64,000 nt of DNA. Source: Vermamoeba vermiformis (Eukaryota; Tubulinea; Echinamoebida). The notes beneath the pieces are model-generated. The model did not search any database. It had not been told where the DNA came from and saw nothing but the letters and a program-made list of their open reading frames with translations. Shown piece after piece: positions 46,093 to 57,827 of this stretch (positions are counted from its first letter, which is position 1; each line of letters starts with the position of its first letter). Location of the stretch: positions 1-64,000 of the forward strand of contig JBEWZL010000116.1 in assembly GCA_045837725.1 (NCBI GenBank), written 5' to 3'. The translations under genes and the position numbers were made by a program.

Positions 46093-49000
46093 TTATTGCT
46101 GATAAGCTACATACGAAAATGCAATATTAAGCAAGGCAACGCTAATTGAGGTAACGATAATAACCCGAGCCAACGTCGGAGCGAGATCCGATCCAGCAAC
46201 TTGTTCTGTGGCAAGCATTGTCTTATGATTTACTTTCTACATCTGCAAGTTTATCAATTTCTTGCTGAACGTATTGAATAGCAGCTCGTTTGCTATCTTC
46301 CGGTGAATTTTCTTGTTCGAAAGCGAGTTCCATCTCGATCCCGAAAACAGCGTTCATTGGTCGATTGACTTTATATTCCAGATTGCCTCTGAACTTTTCA
46401 TCTAGCGGAAGATCTCGGGTCAATCCCAAAAGATGCTCCAAATACGATTTGTTCAACGGATCTGTCAAGAGCTTGCGATTTTGAATGGCGACTTCATGAA
46501 GGTACTCGTCGATTGTAGCAAACTCGTTCGGAGATATTTTTAGACCATAAACTCCGTAGAAGGCAGCATCATATTTCTTGAGACTACCGCTCTTGCCATT
46601 TAAAGCCTGCTCGATTTCTTTTTGTCGTTTGAACACCGGAAACAAATCGCATTTTTTGGTGGATGCAACGTGGTTTTTTAGCGCAGCAATTAGCTCTTCG
46701 TATCTCTTAGTCAAATCCTCGGTCCCGTAGAATACATGCTAAGAAACAATTAGAACGTAATTATAAATCATGCGCACAGTGATGTCAAATGTCAAAGTGT
46801 CAAAGTGTCACTTTTATCCGCGTCCGGATCAGATACTATAGACGGTCCCATTATTTCACGCGGCGATTATTATTTTGATCTTACCTTCAGTTTTTCCAGC
46901 TCAGTTTGCTTCATTTCAATCATTTTTTCATGTTGCTGCAACGCCCGCGCTTTCATCCCAAGCTGCACACGACATCTAAAATCAACGAAATCAGCTTCGT
47001 TATCCACGTAATGTTATAATATTATAGTATACTAACGTACGCTGATACCGTGGAAATTGAAGCAAGGTAAATGTGTTCCGGGGTGTTATGTGTCTTCCAT
47101 TCATTTTGACCGTTAGTAATGATCCCTGCTGCCGTATGTTTCATCCACTGACATTTTTCCGGTCGATCCACTCGGACTACGGGAAAAAAACAAAGCCGTT
47201 AGCTGATTGGTCGAACGAAAATTTTGCCGGGATCTGATCGGATCTTGGTCCGAACTTACAATACTCATGCACTGCTAATAATTGGGTACCCCATTTCTTG
47301 CAAGCCTTGTTTCCCTGATAATAATGAGTTTTCAACTGAAATTTCAACGTCGAAATCGCTCAAGTACACTTACGTAAAATGTCATTTCACTGATCTGCGT
47401 AACACAACTAGCTATAATATCGAATGCAACGGGTCCTAGTTTATCCATAACTACGTCCAATAGTGGCGTGATTTTGTCTTTCCACGGGGCATAAGGGTGA
47501 AAATCCTGCAAATAAAAATTTTACGTAAGAAAAATTCTGGCGGATCTGCCCGGTCAAACCTACCATTTCAAATTCATTCGATAACTGCTCTACTATCTTT
47601 CGAATATCCGTAGCTGGTTTATCTCTATCGAATAAGTTAATAAATAGTCATAGGTATATTTAAAGATTCGTTGGAGTCATACGGTAAAATAGGCACATTT
47701 TTGGCCGTGATAATTTTGCGCCAGGATTCATAGGTCGATATTAACTCTTGGCTAATGTTATCGATGCCTTTAGGAACCTTTCCGTAGGTCAAGGCGTATA
47801 CTACGGGTGACACACATGATGGATCTGCTGGTGGATTGTAATCCGCAATGAAAGCCTTCGTTTCGTAGCGGAATTCAAATTCTTGCAAATTTGCATCGGG
47901 AACAGCTGTTAAATGGTCTAGTACTGCAAAATAAATATAATTAGCGTTTACGATTGCCGTAGACTCGTCCATTAATTAATAAAAAACTTATCTCCGTTGA
48001 GATTTCATTTTTTAAAATTATCCGAATAGCTATAAGAAATTAATTTTATATAATTACGCTTTAATTTGCACTATTATTGAAAAGTTATTGAATTTTGAGC
48101 TAAAGAAGGGGATCCATCGTAGTTCAATTTCGCGAAATTTCGCGTCGTAACTCTTCGTCCAGTCAGGGTCAACTAAATAACTAAATATAGACTTACTTAT
48201 TTCAGAATAAGGTCTCATAGGCTCTGGTGCAGCTTGTCGTGATCGAAGCCAAGCCGGTTGTAGATCCTTCTTATGTTGGTACTTGATCAGATCGAACTCG
48301 AACGGCGTCGAGCCCATATTGAATTTGACCTCCATATTATTATTCAATGATAGAGTTGCGTGTAAGTTTGCCACGTTGCATAATGGTTCTATCATAAACT
48401 GCCGTGGATGCACTGCAAAAGTTTCTTTTGCTTCATACACGAGATTTCCATTTTTAGTAAAGAATACAGCGTTCTTTGCGAAGTTGATTCCGAACCCAAC
48501 TGTTATTTCCATATTAGGCAAATGATAAATTAAGATCTGCAAACCTTACCGACATCACCATCGTGGATCTTTCTGTCGGTCCGAACTGGATTCAAATGCT
48601 CGTCCGCTTCATAATAATGGGCACCTATAAATATAATAACAATCGTTAATAAATATCATATGGTACCAATTATATCACGCACTGTAGTGTTCTAGTTCAG
48701 CTGTTGCCGGATCGTCTTCCGGTGAAATTTCACACTCGATATAAATAGATCCGTCGCTGGCATAGCCATACGAACTACGACCGTGACCAACGGGACCATT
48801 ATATCCCTCTAAAGCACCGCCAATGAAGAACGGAGTATCGCTAAACGGATCCAGAAAAATTAGCGAATTTTGAAAGTGAACAAAGGCGTCTTATAATATT
48901 GTTACGTACGTATTTGACGAGTTTAGTACTTTAACTTCAAAGTATGCTGTTTTGAAATTTCCTTCGGGCAGAGGATACAGTTGTAGTTCGCTTTGTAGGC

Positions 49001-49505
49001 ACTGATCGACATCCAAATCCGTCAATATTTTAAAAAATACGGAATTAATATAATACGTACGATATAATCATGATTTTTTGCTCCTTGTTGCGCTGCTTCC
49101 GTTTTGAAATGATTTTTGGCGAGAGTTTGGGGATTTTGGGGTTGATTTTTGGGGACAAGTTCGTTCTCTCGGATTAATGAATTAAAATATGATACTATAC
49201 GAAACTCTTTTTTCCAATTATCGGTATTATAAGTTTGATCGGGGGGAAAATCTTCAGAGACAGATCCTGTTGCATAAAATTAAACGCCGCTCCAAAATTG
49301 AAATTAAATCGAAATAATTACCTCCTACGCCACATTTAGTAATATTTCTCGTAATCACCTCCCAAAGTCCATTTTGATCGTCAAATAATTTCAGATGCGT
49401 TGAGTTGACCGAATAGAGGTTGATTATTGACGACGTTGGCAGTAACAATAATATTTTTGCGATGATAGCGCTAGGTAGGTAATAAAAGGGCGATTTAGTG
49501 TCCAT
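46093..49505 (-). CDS. F-box/SPRY protein with C-terminal membrane anchor (copy A)
   Basis: Predicted substrate adaptor of an SCF-type ubiquitin ligase. I chose the ATG at 49505 (MDTKSPFYYLPSAIIAKILL); an in-frame ATG at 49556 would add 17 residues. The F-box (LPSAIIAKILLLLPTSSIIN) is followed by a linker and a SPRY/B30.2 domain in exons near 49010-48190: IGGALEGYNGPVGHGRSSYG, VGFGINFAKNAVFFTKNGNL, LHATLSLNNNMEVKFNMGST. Then come a weakly conserved helical region over five or six exons and a last domain (FYGVYGLKISPNEFATIDEY). The normal frame ends at 46223. A one-base shift at the AAA run (46234-46236) would extend it to 46093 through a hydrophobic helix (VIIVTSISVALLNIAFSYVA), matching the tail of a paralogous fragment at 55.3 kb. 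About twelve exons. Confidence 0.82.
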
Positions 49506-49611
49506 TGAGTAGTGTTCTCTATTATTGAAATAGAAATTAAGTGAAATCATTTTCATTCAAAGAATTTTTGTGAATCAGACAGACTGAAGGGTAAAAACAT
49601 TTATAAACATA

Positions 49612-51614
49612 TTACGAGCCTTTGAAGCACTCTAACAATATTTTGTTGAAGTCAACATGAACTCCAGGAATCGAGATCTGTTTGAAAATGTTTGACCAGA
49701 TTTCTAACGGCAATACTGACAAGTAAATCTGTGGTCTTGCTACCATTATTCTTATAAATAACGTAATATTCAACCGCGACTGCTTTTTTGTCTGTTTGTT
49801 TGTTTCTAACCATTTGACCGTTTCAAAATCCGCAGTTTTGGATCGCACGCCGTTTGTTTTGAGAACAACAGTGTCTAAAACGCTATTATGCTTCAATACG
49901 ATTTTGATGTTATTCCAGAACTTTCTAATAATGTCGTTTGTAGGTTCAAAATCGCAAGTTAGCCTAAACGCTGAAATGCTGTTGTTTTTTCGGAGAATTT
50001 TGCTGCTTAATGCGTGCGTAGTTTTGACCGAAAGGCTTTGTAAAGTAGTATTAGTTGATAGGGCTAATGCAATCGATCTTCTAGTCTCTTTCAGCTCGTC
50101 ATCGAACACTATTCCCAGATGGATCAAGGTCGTATTTTCTGACAATAAAGGTGCAAGCTGATTGGTGCAATCCGCATTCAGGACAAATGAAACACTTGTC
50201 AATGTCTTATTCTTTTTAAGTCCAACAATAAATTTGGTCAAATCTGGCGAGTCGAATGGTGACGACATAAAATTGATCTTTAGGAGATTTTCATTGAACT
50301 TGTAAATTCTCCGAAATCGCTTCATTCCTGCAATATTGAAGCATCCGTTCAAAGACAACGATTCTAATGTCTTGCTTTCTTTGACTTTAGTACTGAATTT
50401 TTTCATTCCGCCGGTCAACTCGTTTGCATCTTTCAAACGCAATTCTTTTACTGAATCCAATTCTAATTTTGATACTAACGGCTGCATTTGTCCTTTTCTG
50501 ATCGTCAATTTTGGTACATGTGAGATAGATTGGGCAATGCTGAGAACATGTTCGGGGAGTGACGGCCAATCTGTCGTAGTAATTGATAGTGAACTGAGGT
50601 ACGGCGCACTAGCTATTGCACGATATGTAGCTAAGTGAATGTACGGCGCTGAGATTTTGAAATTTCGGATGGATTTGGTGTTGGTCAATAACTCGTAAAT
50701 GTATTTGGCCTTTTCTGCGGTTATATCCAACTGATCTGATACTTCGAATGTTATTATTCTTCCAGTATTAGCGATTATTTTTGCAATAATGTCAATAATT
50801 TGTGCAAATCTAGGTCCTTCCGAATCCAAACAAATTTCGGTAATGGATCTGCTCGTTGAGATTGCGTCAATTAACCATTGATTGCACCATTGATCTGAAT
50901 CAGCATAATAATCTACAACAGTAATTTTCTTGAGCGAGGTCGAAGTTTTGATAGCACAGCATAAATTTGGCGTTAATTTGATGGATCCTGGAAGTGTCAA
51001 TTCTTCCACGGATCGAATCGAAAATCCGTCCGTTCCTTGTGATAGTTCTGCTACTTGAGTAGCTGAGTGAGCAATTTTTTCCTAAAAGAAATTTCAGGTC
51101 AACGCAAGGATCAAAAAAAAGTCAGATCCGTTTTCGAACTTACTCTTGCTTCGTATAACTTGAGCCCCTTGCCTAGTTTTTTTTCTAGTATACTTCGAAT
51201 TCTAGCGACTTGATCTTGCGTTAGATTATTCGTTGACATTTCGAATACGTGGATGTAGGTTATTTTTGCGATCCTCGAGCAAAAGATGTCGAACGTGTCT
51301 TCTTCAAATATCAAATCGTGCAATATTAATTCTTTGGTCCATGCTTGAGTAATAGTATTGCAAAAGTAATGCACGTTGGCTTTGGAGATCTTGGTGAACT
51401 GGATTTGCAACACGAATCTCTTCCCGATAAATTTTCTTGATATTATTCCTTTTGATAAAATTTTCCAACTATTTTCGTCAAATTTATCCTCTTGAATTGT
51501 AATTTTGAGCTCGTGGCTATTCTTGATTGCGTTTGACAAAAACTTATTGGCTTGGATCGGAATATAAAAAAGTATTTCCTCCATTTCAATATCGAACTTT
51601 TTATCTCCGTTCAT
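49612..51614 (-). CDS. LRR-type repeat protein with C-terminal F-box-like motif
   Basis: Two exons (51614-51144 and 51081-49612), 646 residues. After a 150-residue N-terminal region the protein consists of irregular leucine-rich repeats of the RNI kind (LESLSLNGCFNIAGM, LTSVSFVLNADCTNQ, LQSLSVKTTHALSSK, LDTVVLKTNGVRSKT). The last 35 residues contain LSVLPLEIWSNIFKQISIPG, resembling the first half of an F-box, which in F-box/LRR proteins normally sits at the N-terminus. It lies between the two F-box/SPRY genes on the same strand. No TM or signal peptide. Likely a ligand-recognition protein of a ubiquitin ligase; the reversed order makes this uncertain. Confidence 0.75.
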
Positions 51615-52106
51615 TAATATTTGTAAGCTGCCATAATTTGTCGCCTAGCAAAAAATTTGCATTAAAAATTTAGATCAATCACCAAAATACCCGATAAAGC
51701 CAAAAGTAAAAATCATATATTCATATAAAACGATAAAAATATATTCTGGAAATTATATTAATTTTTTTTCTTCGTTAGCGTACCACTGCGTAGTCCCTCT
51801 TGTAGCTCGATCCATTTCCGCCTATACGCGGTACGAAGAACATATTGTTACTTGCCATTGTTGTTGCAATAGTGCACTGAAACTCTTGTAATGGCCCTCG
51901 GGTCCCATTGTGTTTTCTTTGATTTTGTGATTCGAAAGAAAAAGAGGGCCCAAATTTAGTTATTATCTTTTGAGAGAGATAAGCTAAAACAAGGTTTATT
52001 GTCCTAAACTGGTTTACTAATTCATACGAGTCGCTTTAAAATCAATTAAGAAATTATGTCTTTTTGACCAAACGTTGACCGACGTTATATTTCAGATCGT
52101 AAAGTA
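51615..52106. other. spacer in the F-box cluster
   Basis: Mostly AT-rich. Its 3' part, just past the stop of copy B near 52060-52075, keeps a short piece (GTCAACGTTTGGTCAAA) also found inside the coding tail of the truncated paralog near 55430, so it includes a relic of a lost coding tail. Confidence 0.55.
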
Positions 52107-55100
52107 TTAGACAGAATTACGATACGTTTCTATTCTTTCTTCGAGTTGTCTTTTGACTTCTTTGTGTAAATCTTCCATTGAGGCCTGGGGATCAAATACA
52201 AAGCCAAAGAGCAGGCGCAAAGGTCCAAAAAGCAGATCTTCTCGGGGTAGATCCGGTAGTGAGGCTAATATACTTTTGAGGTACGCTATCTTCATATCAT
52301 TCGTGATAAGTTTTCTATTCTCGTTCATGACGTGTTCTAAGTACTCTTGAGCGGATCCAAAGTTTGTCGGGGCAATCTTGAGCTTGTAAATGCCATAAAG
52401 AACGCTTATTGGCACTTCGCTCCAAACTTCAGGAGAGTTCTGTAACTGCGGCTGGGACAAAAAGAAAGCTAATCGTTGAATATCAAATTGAGCCGAGATC
52501 GGGGCAAACGGATCCGTATTTCTCGTGTCTATCAGTAATTCTTTTGGAACCTTTTCTGCCAAGGATTTAATCACGTTCTTAAAGCTTTCATCAATAAGCT
52601 TATCGCTGCAGGAAATTTTCTGAGAATTTCATCGTTAATTTCCTTGTCTAAACATCTTAACTAATCGATCGTTCGTATTCATATAATGATTACTATAATA
52701 TAATTACCTTCATTATTTCGCTTTCTTTACTTTTGCGATCAATATATTGCGCGTAACGTTGAAGAATTACGTTCAACAAACCAATCAATCGCAAACTAGC
52801 AAAATATGAGTATTATTAATCTTCTTAAAAAACATAAAAATGTTATTATTGGCAGTATATTCTTACTTGAGCAAATAGGCGATACATGTCGAATACATCT
52901 CTCTAAGACTTTGGCAACTACACTCCGGATCTAACATCGGCCATATAGCTTTGCGCATCCAATGATCTGGACCATCGTCCAGTCTCTCGGCATAGTCTAA
53001 TATGGTATTATTTAGTACTTAAACTTCATTCGTACGAAAAGGTAGCAACGCTGAAAACTTACACATTTGATGCGCTGCTAACAGCTTCAAAGCCCAAGGG
53101 TTCTATTTTAAAATAAAATATGTTAAATATTCTACAATAACGGCTTGTTACGCAATAATAAGGCCAATTTTAGTAAGGTCCACTTTCGGTATTCGGAAAG
53201 ATCCGCCAATCCGACCCTTCACTACCGCTTAATAAGGTAATAATCATATATATATCATCTTTTGTATTCATGAAAAAAAGGATTTGCTTAATTTAATTCC
53301 TTTGCAGGAAGGGTCGGATCGGATCCAGAAACTAAGTGCACTACTAAGACTTACGTCTCCCGAAGTATATTCGATCAATTCGTCGCTGTAAAGAGCAGCG
53401 TAGTGCATATATTGCTCATGATACGACGTTTGAAGGACGTTCTCGGCCATTGCTACTTTTTGCGGCCAAATTCGCGATTTAAATTCCTAGCAAAGGCGCA
53501 TTAAAAATCCATCAGTAACTGAAATATATAGATCTTACAGGGAACTCTTCTTCAATGACAGGAGCGACCTCACGAAGAATTTTGTCCGCTCGTTCAAGTT
53601 GATCTGGTTGTTGTCTAAAGAACAGTTAGTTATATTAATAATAGCCATAATAAACTTACAATTTAGCAAAAATATCTTTCAAATTAAGAACTTCTCTGAA
53701 TGATTCGAGGTCAATGAGCTCGTTCGGATCTATGTCGACGGTAGATTCAGGATGCAATTCGCCGTATGTCAACAAATGAATATAGTGCGGCAACTTAATA
53801 GGTGCCTTAGGTATATTCTTGTCGAGGAAATGGAAACTAGATACAACGCCAGTAAAGTCTTTGTCAGGGAACGAGATCAAGTGCGGAACAACTAAAAAAC
53901 CTTCTGTTATAATCGTGTACAATATGTAAGCGGAATAATGTCTTACTAATCTCGGAGTATAATTTCAACGGTTTAGATTCATCTTTGAAGCTTTGTTGGT
54001 ACTTCAACAGATCGAACGCGAACGGATGTGATCCCATGTTCACAACGACTTCTTCAGTAATCAGCGAGATAGTCGCGTGTAGGTTCATCAAGTTCTGTAG
54101 TGGTCGTTCATTTGCATTTTTAGTTGTTTCATGAACGAGATTTCCATTTATGGTAAAGAACACCGAATTCTTTGCGAAGTTGATGCCGAAGCCCACTACG
54201 TAATTGTTATAAGCATATAATTATTATATATGTAATATTCATACTTATGTCTCCTTGTTCTAAGGCACTTGTCACCATAGGCAACGTCGAGAACTCGCTT
54301 TCAAGAAAAATGTCGGATGCGCTATTCATTCCGTACGAACTTCTAGCAGTACCAGGTGCAGCTTCAAAACCTTCTAACGCACCTCCTACAGTGATTTCGC
54401 GCGACAACCTTGTATAGGTCCGAATTAATAATCGGAGACTGAAGCTAGCGTGATCAGATCTTACTTGGGAACCGGATCGGATCTGCGCAATAATTCTACT
54501 TCGAAGTATGCAGTGGAAAAATTGCCTATTGGAAGCGGATACAGAATAGAATCGCTTTGCACGACCTGGGAAAATAAAAGGCTTAAAAACTGCAGTGTAA
54601 AGTGTTTTTATCAAGTTGGCGCGCAAAACTCTAAAGTTTAAAATACTTACAGAGATCGTTGTATAAATTCTGGGTGTTGGAAGATCTATTTTGATATTAT
54701 TTTGGGCGATGATCACTTTGTTTGCGTTACAGGTGGAGAGGAAACTTGCGTTGTGGAGTTTATCTTGGATGTAGGCGGCAATTCTGAACTCTTTCTTCCA
54801 AATTATTCTATTATGCGTGCTGCTTGTTAAATTGGACGCAGGTTCATCTTGTACAGGCGTATCTATTGCAGATCAACATTTAATTACTCGAATTTATCAA
54901 AAAATCTTAAAAAATCTTGTAAATTACCTAACGCACTCCAGCAAAATATTTTTCTCGATAAAAGTTCCCAGAGTCCATGTTGCTCGTCAAATAATTTTAG
55001 ATGCGTTGAGTTGACCGAATACAAATTGACTATTGACGAGGTTGGAACCAATAGCAGCAAATCAACCAAGATCTCGCGAGGCAAAGCAGTAAATACGAAG

Positions 55101-55120
55101 GTTTCTGGCGTATCCATCAT
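52107..55120 (-). CDS. F-box/SPRY protein lacking the membrane tail (copy B)
   Basis: Paralog of copy A with the same exon plan. It starts at 55120 (MMDTPETFVFTALPREILVD) with an F-box whose end, IVNLYSVNSTHLKLFDEQHG, is almost the same as in copy A. The SPRY part includes GGALEGFEAAPGTARSSYGM, VGFGINFAKNSVFFTINGNL and NLHATISLITEEVVVNMGSH. The middle helical region and the last domain (VLYGIYKLKIAPTNFGSAQE) follow. It stops at 52107 right after RIETYRNSV, where the related fragment at 55.3 kb continues into a TM helix, so the tail appears to have been lost. About eleven exons. Presumed SCF substrate receptor, cytosolic. Confidence 0.82.
53201..53320. repeat. inverted repeat inside an intron
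   Basis: ATCCGACCCTTC (53209-53220) is matched by its exact reverse complement GAAGGGTCGGAT at 53308-53319, with GATCCG words extending both arms. It lies in an enlarged intron of F-box/SPRY copy B. Confidence 0.55.
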
Positions 55121-55342
55121 AAATGAATGAAAGATTCATTGTTGCCATTTGTGTTTCATATTCGTGCTACTTTCTATTGAAGTCAAAAAACAGGACTGAA
55201 CTATTGAATCACAAATGTCCATTTTAATTGAAATAACTACATGCAGCGGATTTAGAATCAATATGCCGCAACAACCAACAGATCCCGGAGGGCATTTGAC
55301 GAAGATCTCGCGAAAGAAACAACGTGATCTGCCTTTATTAAA

Positions 55343-55790
55343 TTAATTTCTGAGCTTTCTTCTCGTCAAGAAATATCCGCCAATAGCAACACTAATCAAG
55401 CCTACAATAGCAGAGCCAATCAGCAATTTTTTAGTTTGACCAAACGTTGACTGAACAGATTTGACTTTGTTCGTCGAGGAACGATATCTCTCAAGCCTTT
55501 CTTCGACTTCTAGTATTGCTTCTTGTCGTAGCTCTTCAATTGGAGCTTCAGGATCAAATTTAAACCCAAAAAGTCCAACCAAAGGACTACTAACTAACGC
55601 GTTACGATCAGCACGCGGCAATGCTTTGAGCACCCATTCCAAGTACATTCCAGCTCTTTAGTAATCAGTTTTTTGTTCTCTATGGCTACTTGCGCAATAT
55701 ACTCTTCTTTTGATGAGAAATCGTTGGGCGATACCTTGAGCTTATAAATTCCGTAAACGACATAGCCGTCAATTAGGGGGGGGTTTTTTT
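55343..55790 (-). pseudogene. truncated F-box/SPRY paralog (copy C), 3' end only
   Basis: Only the last domain and tail of the family remain. Upstream, in one frame, is IYKLKVSPNDFSSKEEYIAQ, then a frame change near 55660. From about 55648 the frame reads MYLEWVLKALPRADRNALVS to FGFKFDPEAPIEELRQEA, then a C-terminal TM helix and basic end (LLIGSAIVGLISVAIGGYFL, TRRKLRN). No F-box or SPRY exons precede it; similarity stops at a G9/T7 run near 55777-55792. It lies just upstream of copy B, as expected for a leftover of an unequal crossover. Possibly still transcribed, but not a full gene. Confidence 0.7.
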
Positions 55791-55861
55791 ACGTAAAACA
55801 CAATCCTTCTACGGAGGACCTAGTTCTTAGGAAAGATATTTATCGTTTAATATTACGAGTG

Positions 55862-57827
55862 TTAGTTTAAATGAACAACATTTTTGACCACTGACATGGA
55901 CACTGCTCGTTGTGACATCGTGCGCATCCGCGTCTCTCGTACTTTTTTCTTTCGAACCAGCACGACTGTCACTATAACTCCTGCAACAACAACTCCCGCT
56001 GCAATTACTATGCCAGCAATTGCACCATCTGTAAGCGGCGTAGTATTGGCGCTTGGTTGAGCGACATTACAACCGGACTTATTCTCAGTAATAAGAATCG
56101 ATATTAAGCCCGGAGAATTCTTCTGCTTGGCCTCTACCACCGAGCACCCAACTAAATATCCCAAATTAGGTCAATTTACCAAAAAAGGAAAAACGGTCGA
56201 TTTTACTTACAATCGCCTGGGATAGTGATCGACTTAAAGTTAATATCGGTATTAGTGCACGCTGCATCGTAGATGATGAGATCACGAGTGAAATTTCCCG
56301 ATGCCAAAAGTTGCTCAATCTCGTCTCGCGTCAAATTTAGCGTTAATGAACCTAGAAAATAGTACGTGTGTTAATTCTGAACGAAATTAGTTTTCAAGCA
56401 TACCATTAATCGACGGACATCCTTTTACGATGATAACACCATCAGAGACGATGAGCTCACCATATACAACGAAATCTCCGTTAACAACGTAGCTGTTTTC
56501 AATAATGATAACTGGTTGCGTGACATTTTGATTGTCCGTCCAAACAGGATTTCCATCATCGTCCAATTTACACGTCGCTGTTGGTGTGGGTGGATTGCCG
56601 ACACAATCTTCAGAAGGCGTCGTATATACTTTGCATTCAATCACGGGATCAAACTTGCACGGTGAGTTTGACGGCAGGCAGCAGAAGTAATTGCTACTTA
56701 AATCACATTGTGCTATTTGCGCCGTGCTGTTAATGCAGCCGCTGATCTGATTGCCTTGTAACCATAGTCCTTCTAAATTAGGGTTAAGCAATAACGAGGC
56801 GGGAATAGGTCCGACGAACTGGTTGTAAGATCCGTCAAAAGTTTTTGCGACTGCTTTGCCCAATGACGACGGAATTGTTCCGTTGAGTTGATTGCCACTT
56901 AAATTAAGATTCGTAAATGGTGACGTGATATTTCGCGGTAAAGTTCCGTTGAGTTGATTTCCTTGTAACAGAAGCGTATTGATTGAGCTCTGAAACCAGC
57001 CAGTAGGAATTGTTCCGCTGAATCGATTGCCAGATAGTGCCACGTAAGTTAAAGCTTTAACGTTGCCAAGATTCGCTGGGATAGTTCCCGTGAGATTGCA
57101 ATTCACAAAACTAAGTACCTCGAGTGGATTGTTAGCCATCGTCTCTGGAATTACTTGTCCTTGAAAATCGATATTTTCTATCACAAATGAGCGTAATGAG
57201 TAGTTTCCGTAATCTGCGTATAGAATGGGCACTCTGGTGTAAACCACATCCACAAGTTTAAGATCGGTTAAGTTTGGAAAAAGTGATGGCAACGGCTCGC
57301 CTCCAGCAAAGTGTGTTCCTCGAATTGTCAACGATTTAATAGATGAGAATATGGCAACACTTCCAACAATGTTTTGGCAACCCAAATCCAAAGTTTTCAT
57401 CGGGCTTGAAGCCCAACTCGGCGGGATAGTGCCCGTTAAGGTTGTTGTATTGCTAAATGATAGCAACGATAATTGCGAAAATGAAGCAATGAAGTCTCCG
57501 GGAGTGAATGAAAAAGCCGTTGGAAAATCGAAAGATCTGGTACAAAAAAACGAAAAATTCGTTAGAAATTTTTAAACCGATCATTATAGCATATTATACT
57601 CACAATTCAGTTATATGGTCATTAACACACGTTATATAATTCCATTGGCAAGGATCAGCTGAGACTTCTCCTGCCCACGGATCTGGCGAAAAGGCTGCTT
57701 GCATTTCGGTCAGTGCGGGCATTTCAGAGGCATCTAGTGCTTGTGCTAGATTAATATTAATAGCCAATATTAATATTACAGCGATCTTCCATCCTTCGAT
57801 GCGAAGCAAAACTTTGCTACTTCGCAT
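55862..57827 (-). CDS. plant-type LRR receptor-like membrane protein without kinase
   Basis: Single-pass surface protein. It starts at 57827 with an uncleaved basic start and signal peptide (KIAVILILAININLAQALDA). An LRRNT-like cap follows (DPWAGEVSADPCQWNYITCV). About ten plant-specific type LRRs of the LxGTIPxxLG kind include LTGTIPANLGNVKALTYVAL, SGNRFSGTIPTGWF and LNGTIPSSLGKAV. A Cys-rich segment (YFCCLPSNSPC, CVGNPPTPTATC) and a further extracellular domain come next. The TM helix is GAIAGIVIAAGVVVAGVIVT, followed by a short basic cytoplasmic tail of about 35 residues. No kinase or TIR domain, so it must signal through partners or act in adhesion. About four exons. LRR receptors of this build are frequent in amoebae. 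Confidence 0.9.

Noticed and set aside
20340-46240. Programmed ribosomal frameshifting as the reason for three frame breaks
   Set aside because: The sites share no slippery heptamer or downstream structure and all sit in homopolymers, which fits sequencing indels better.
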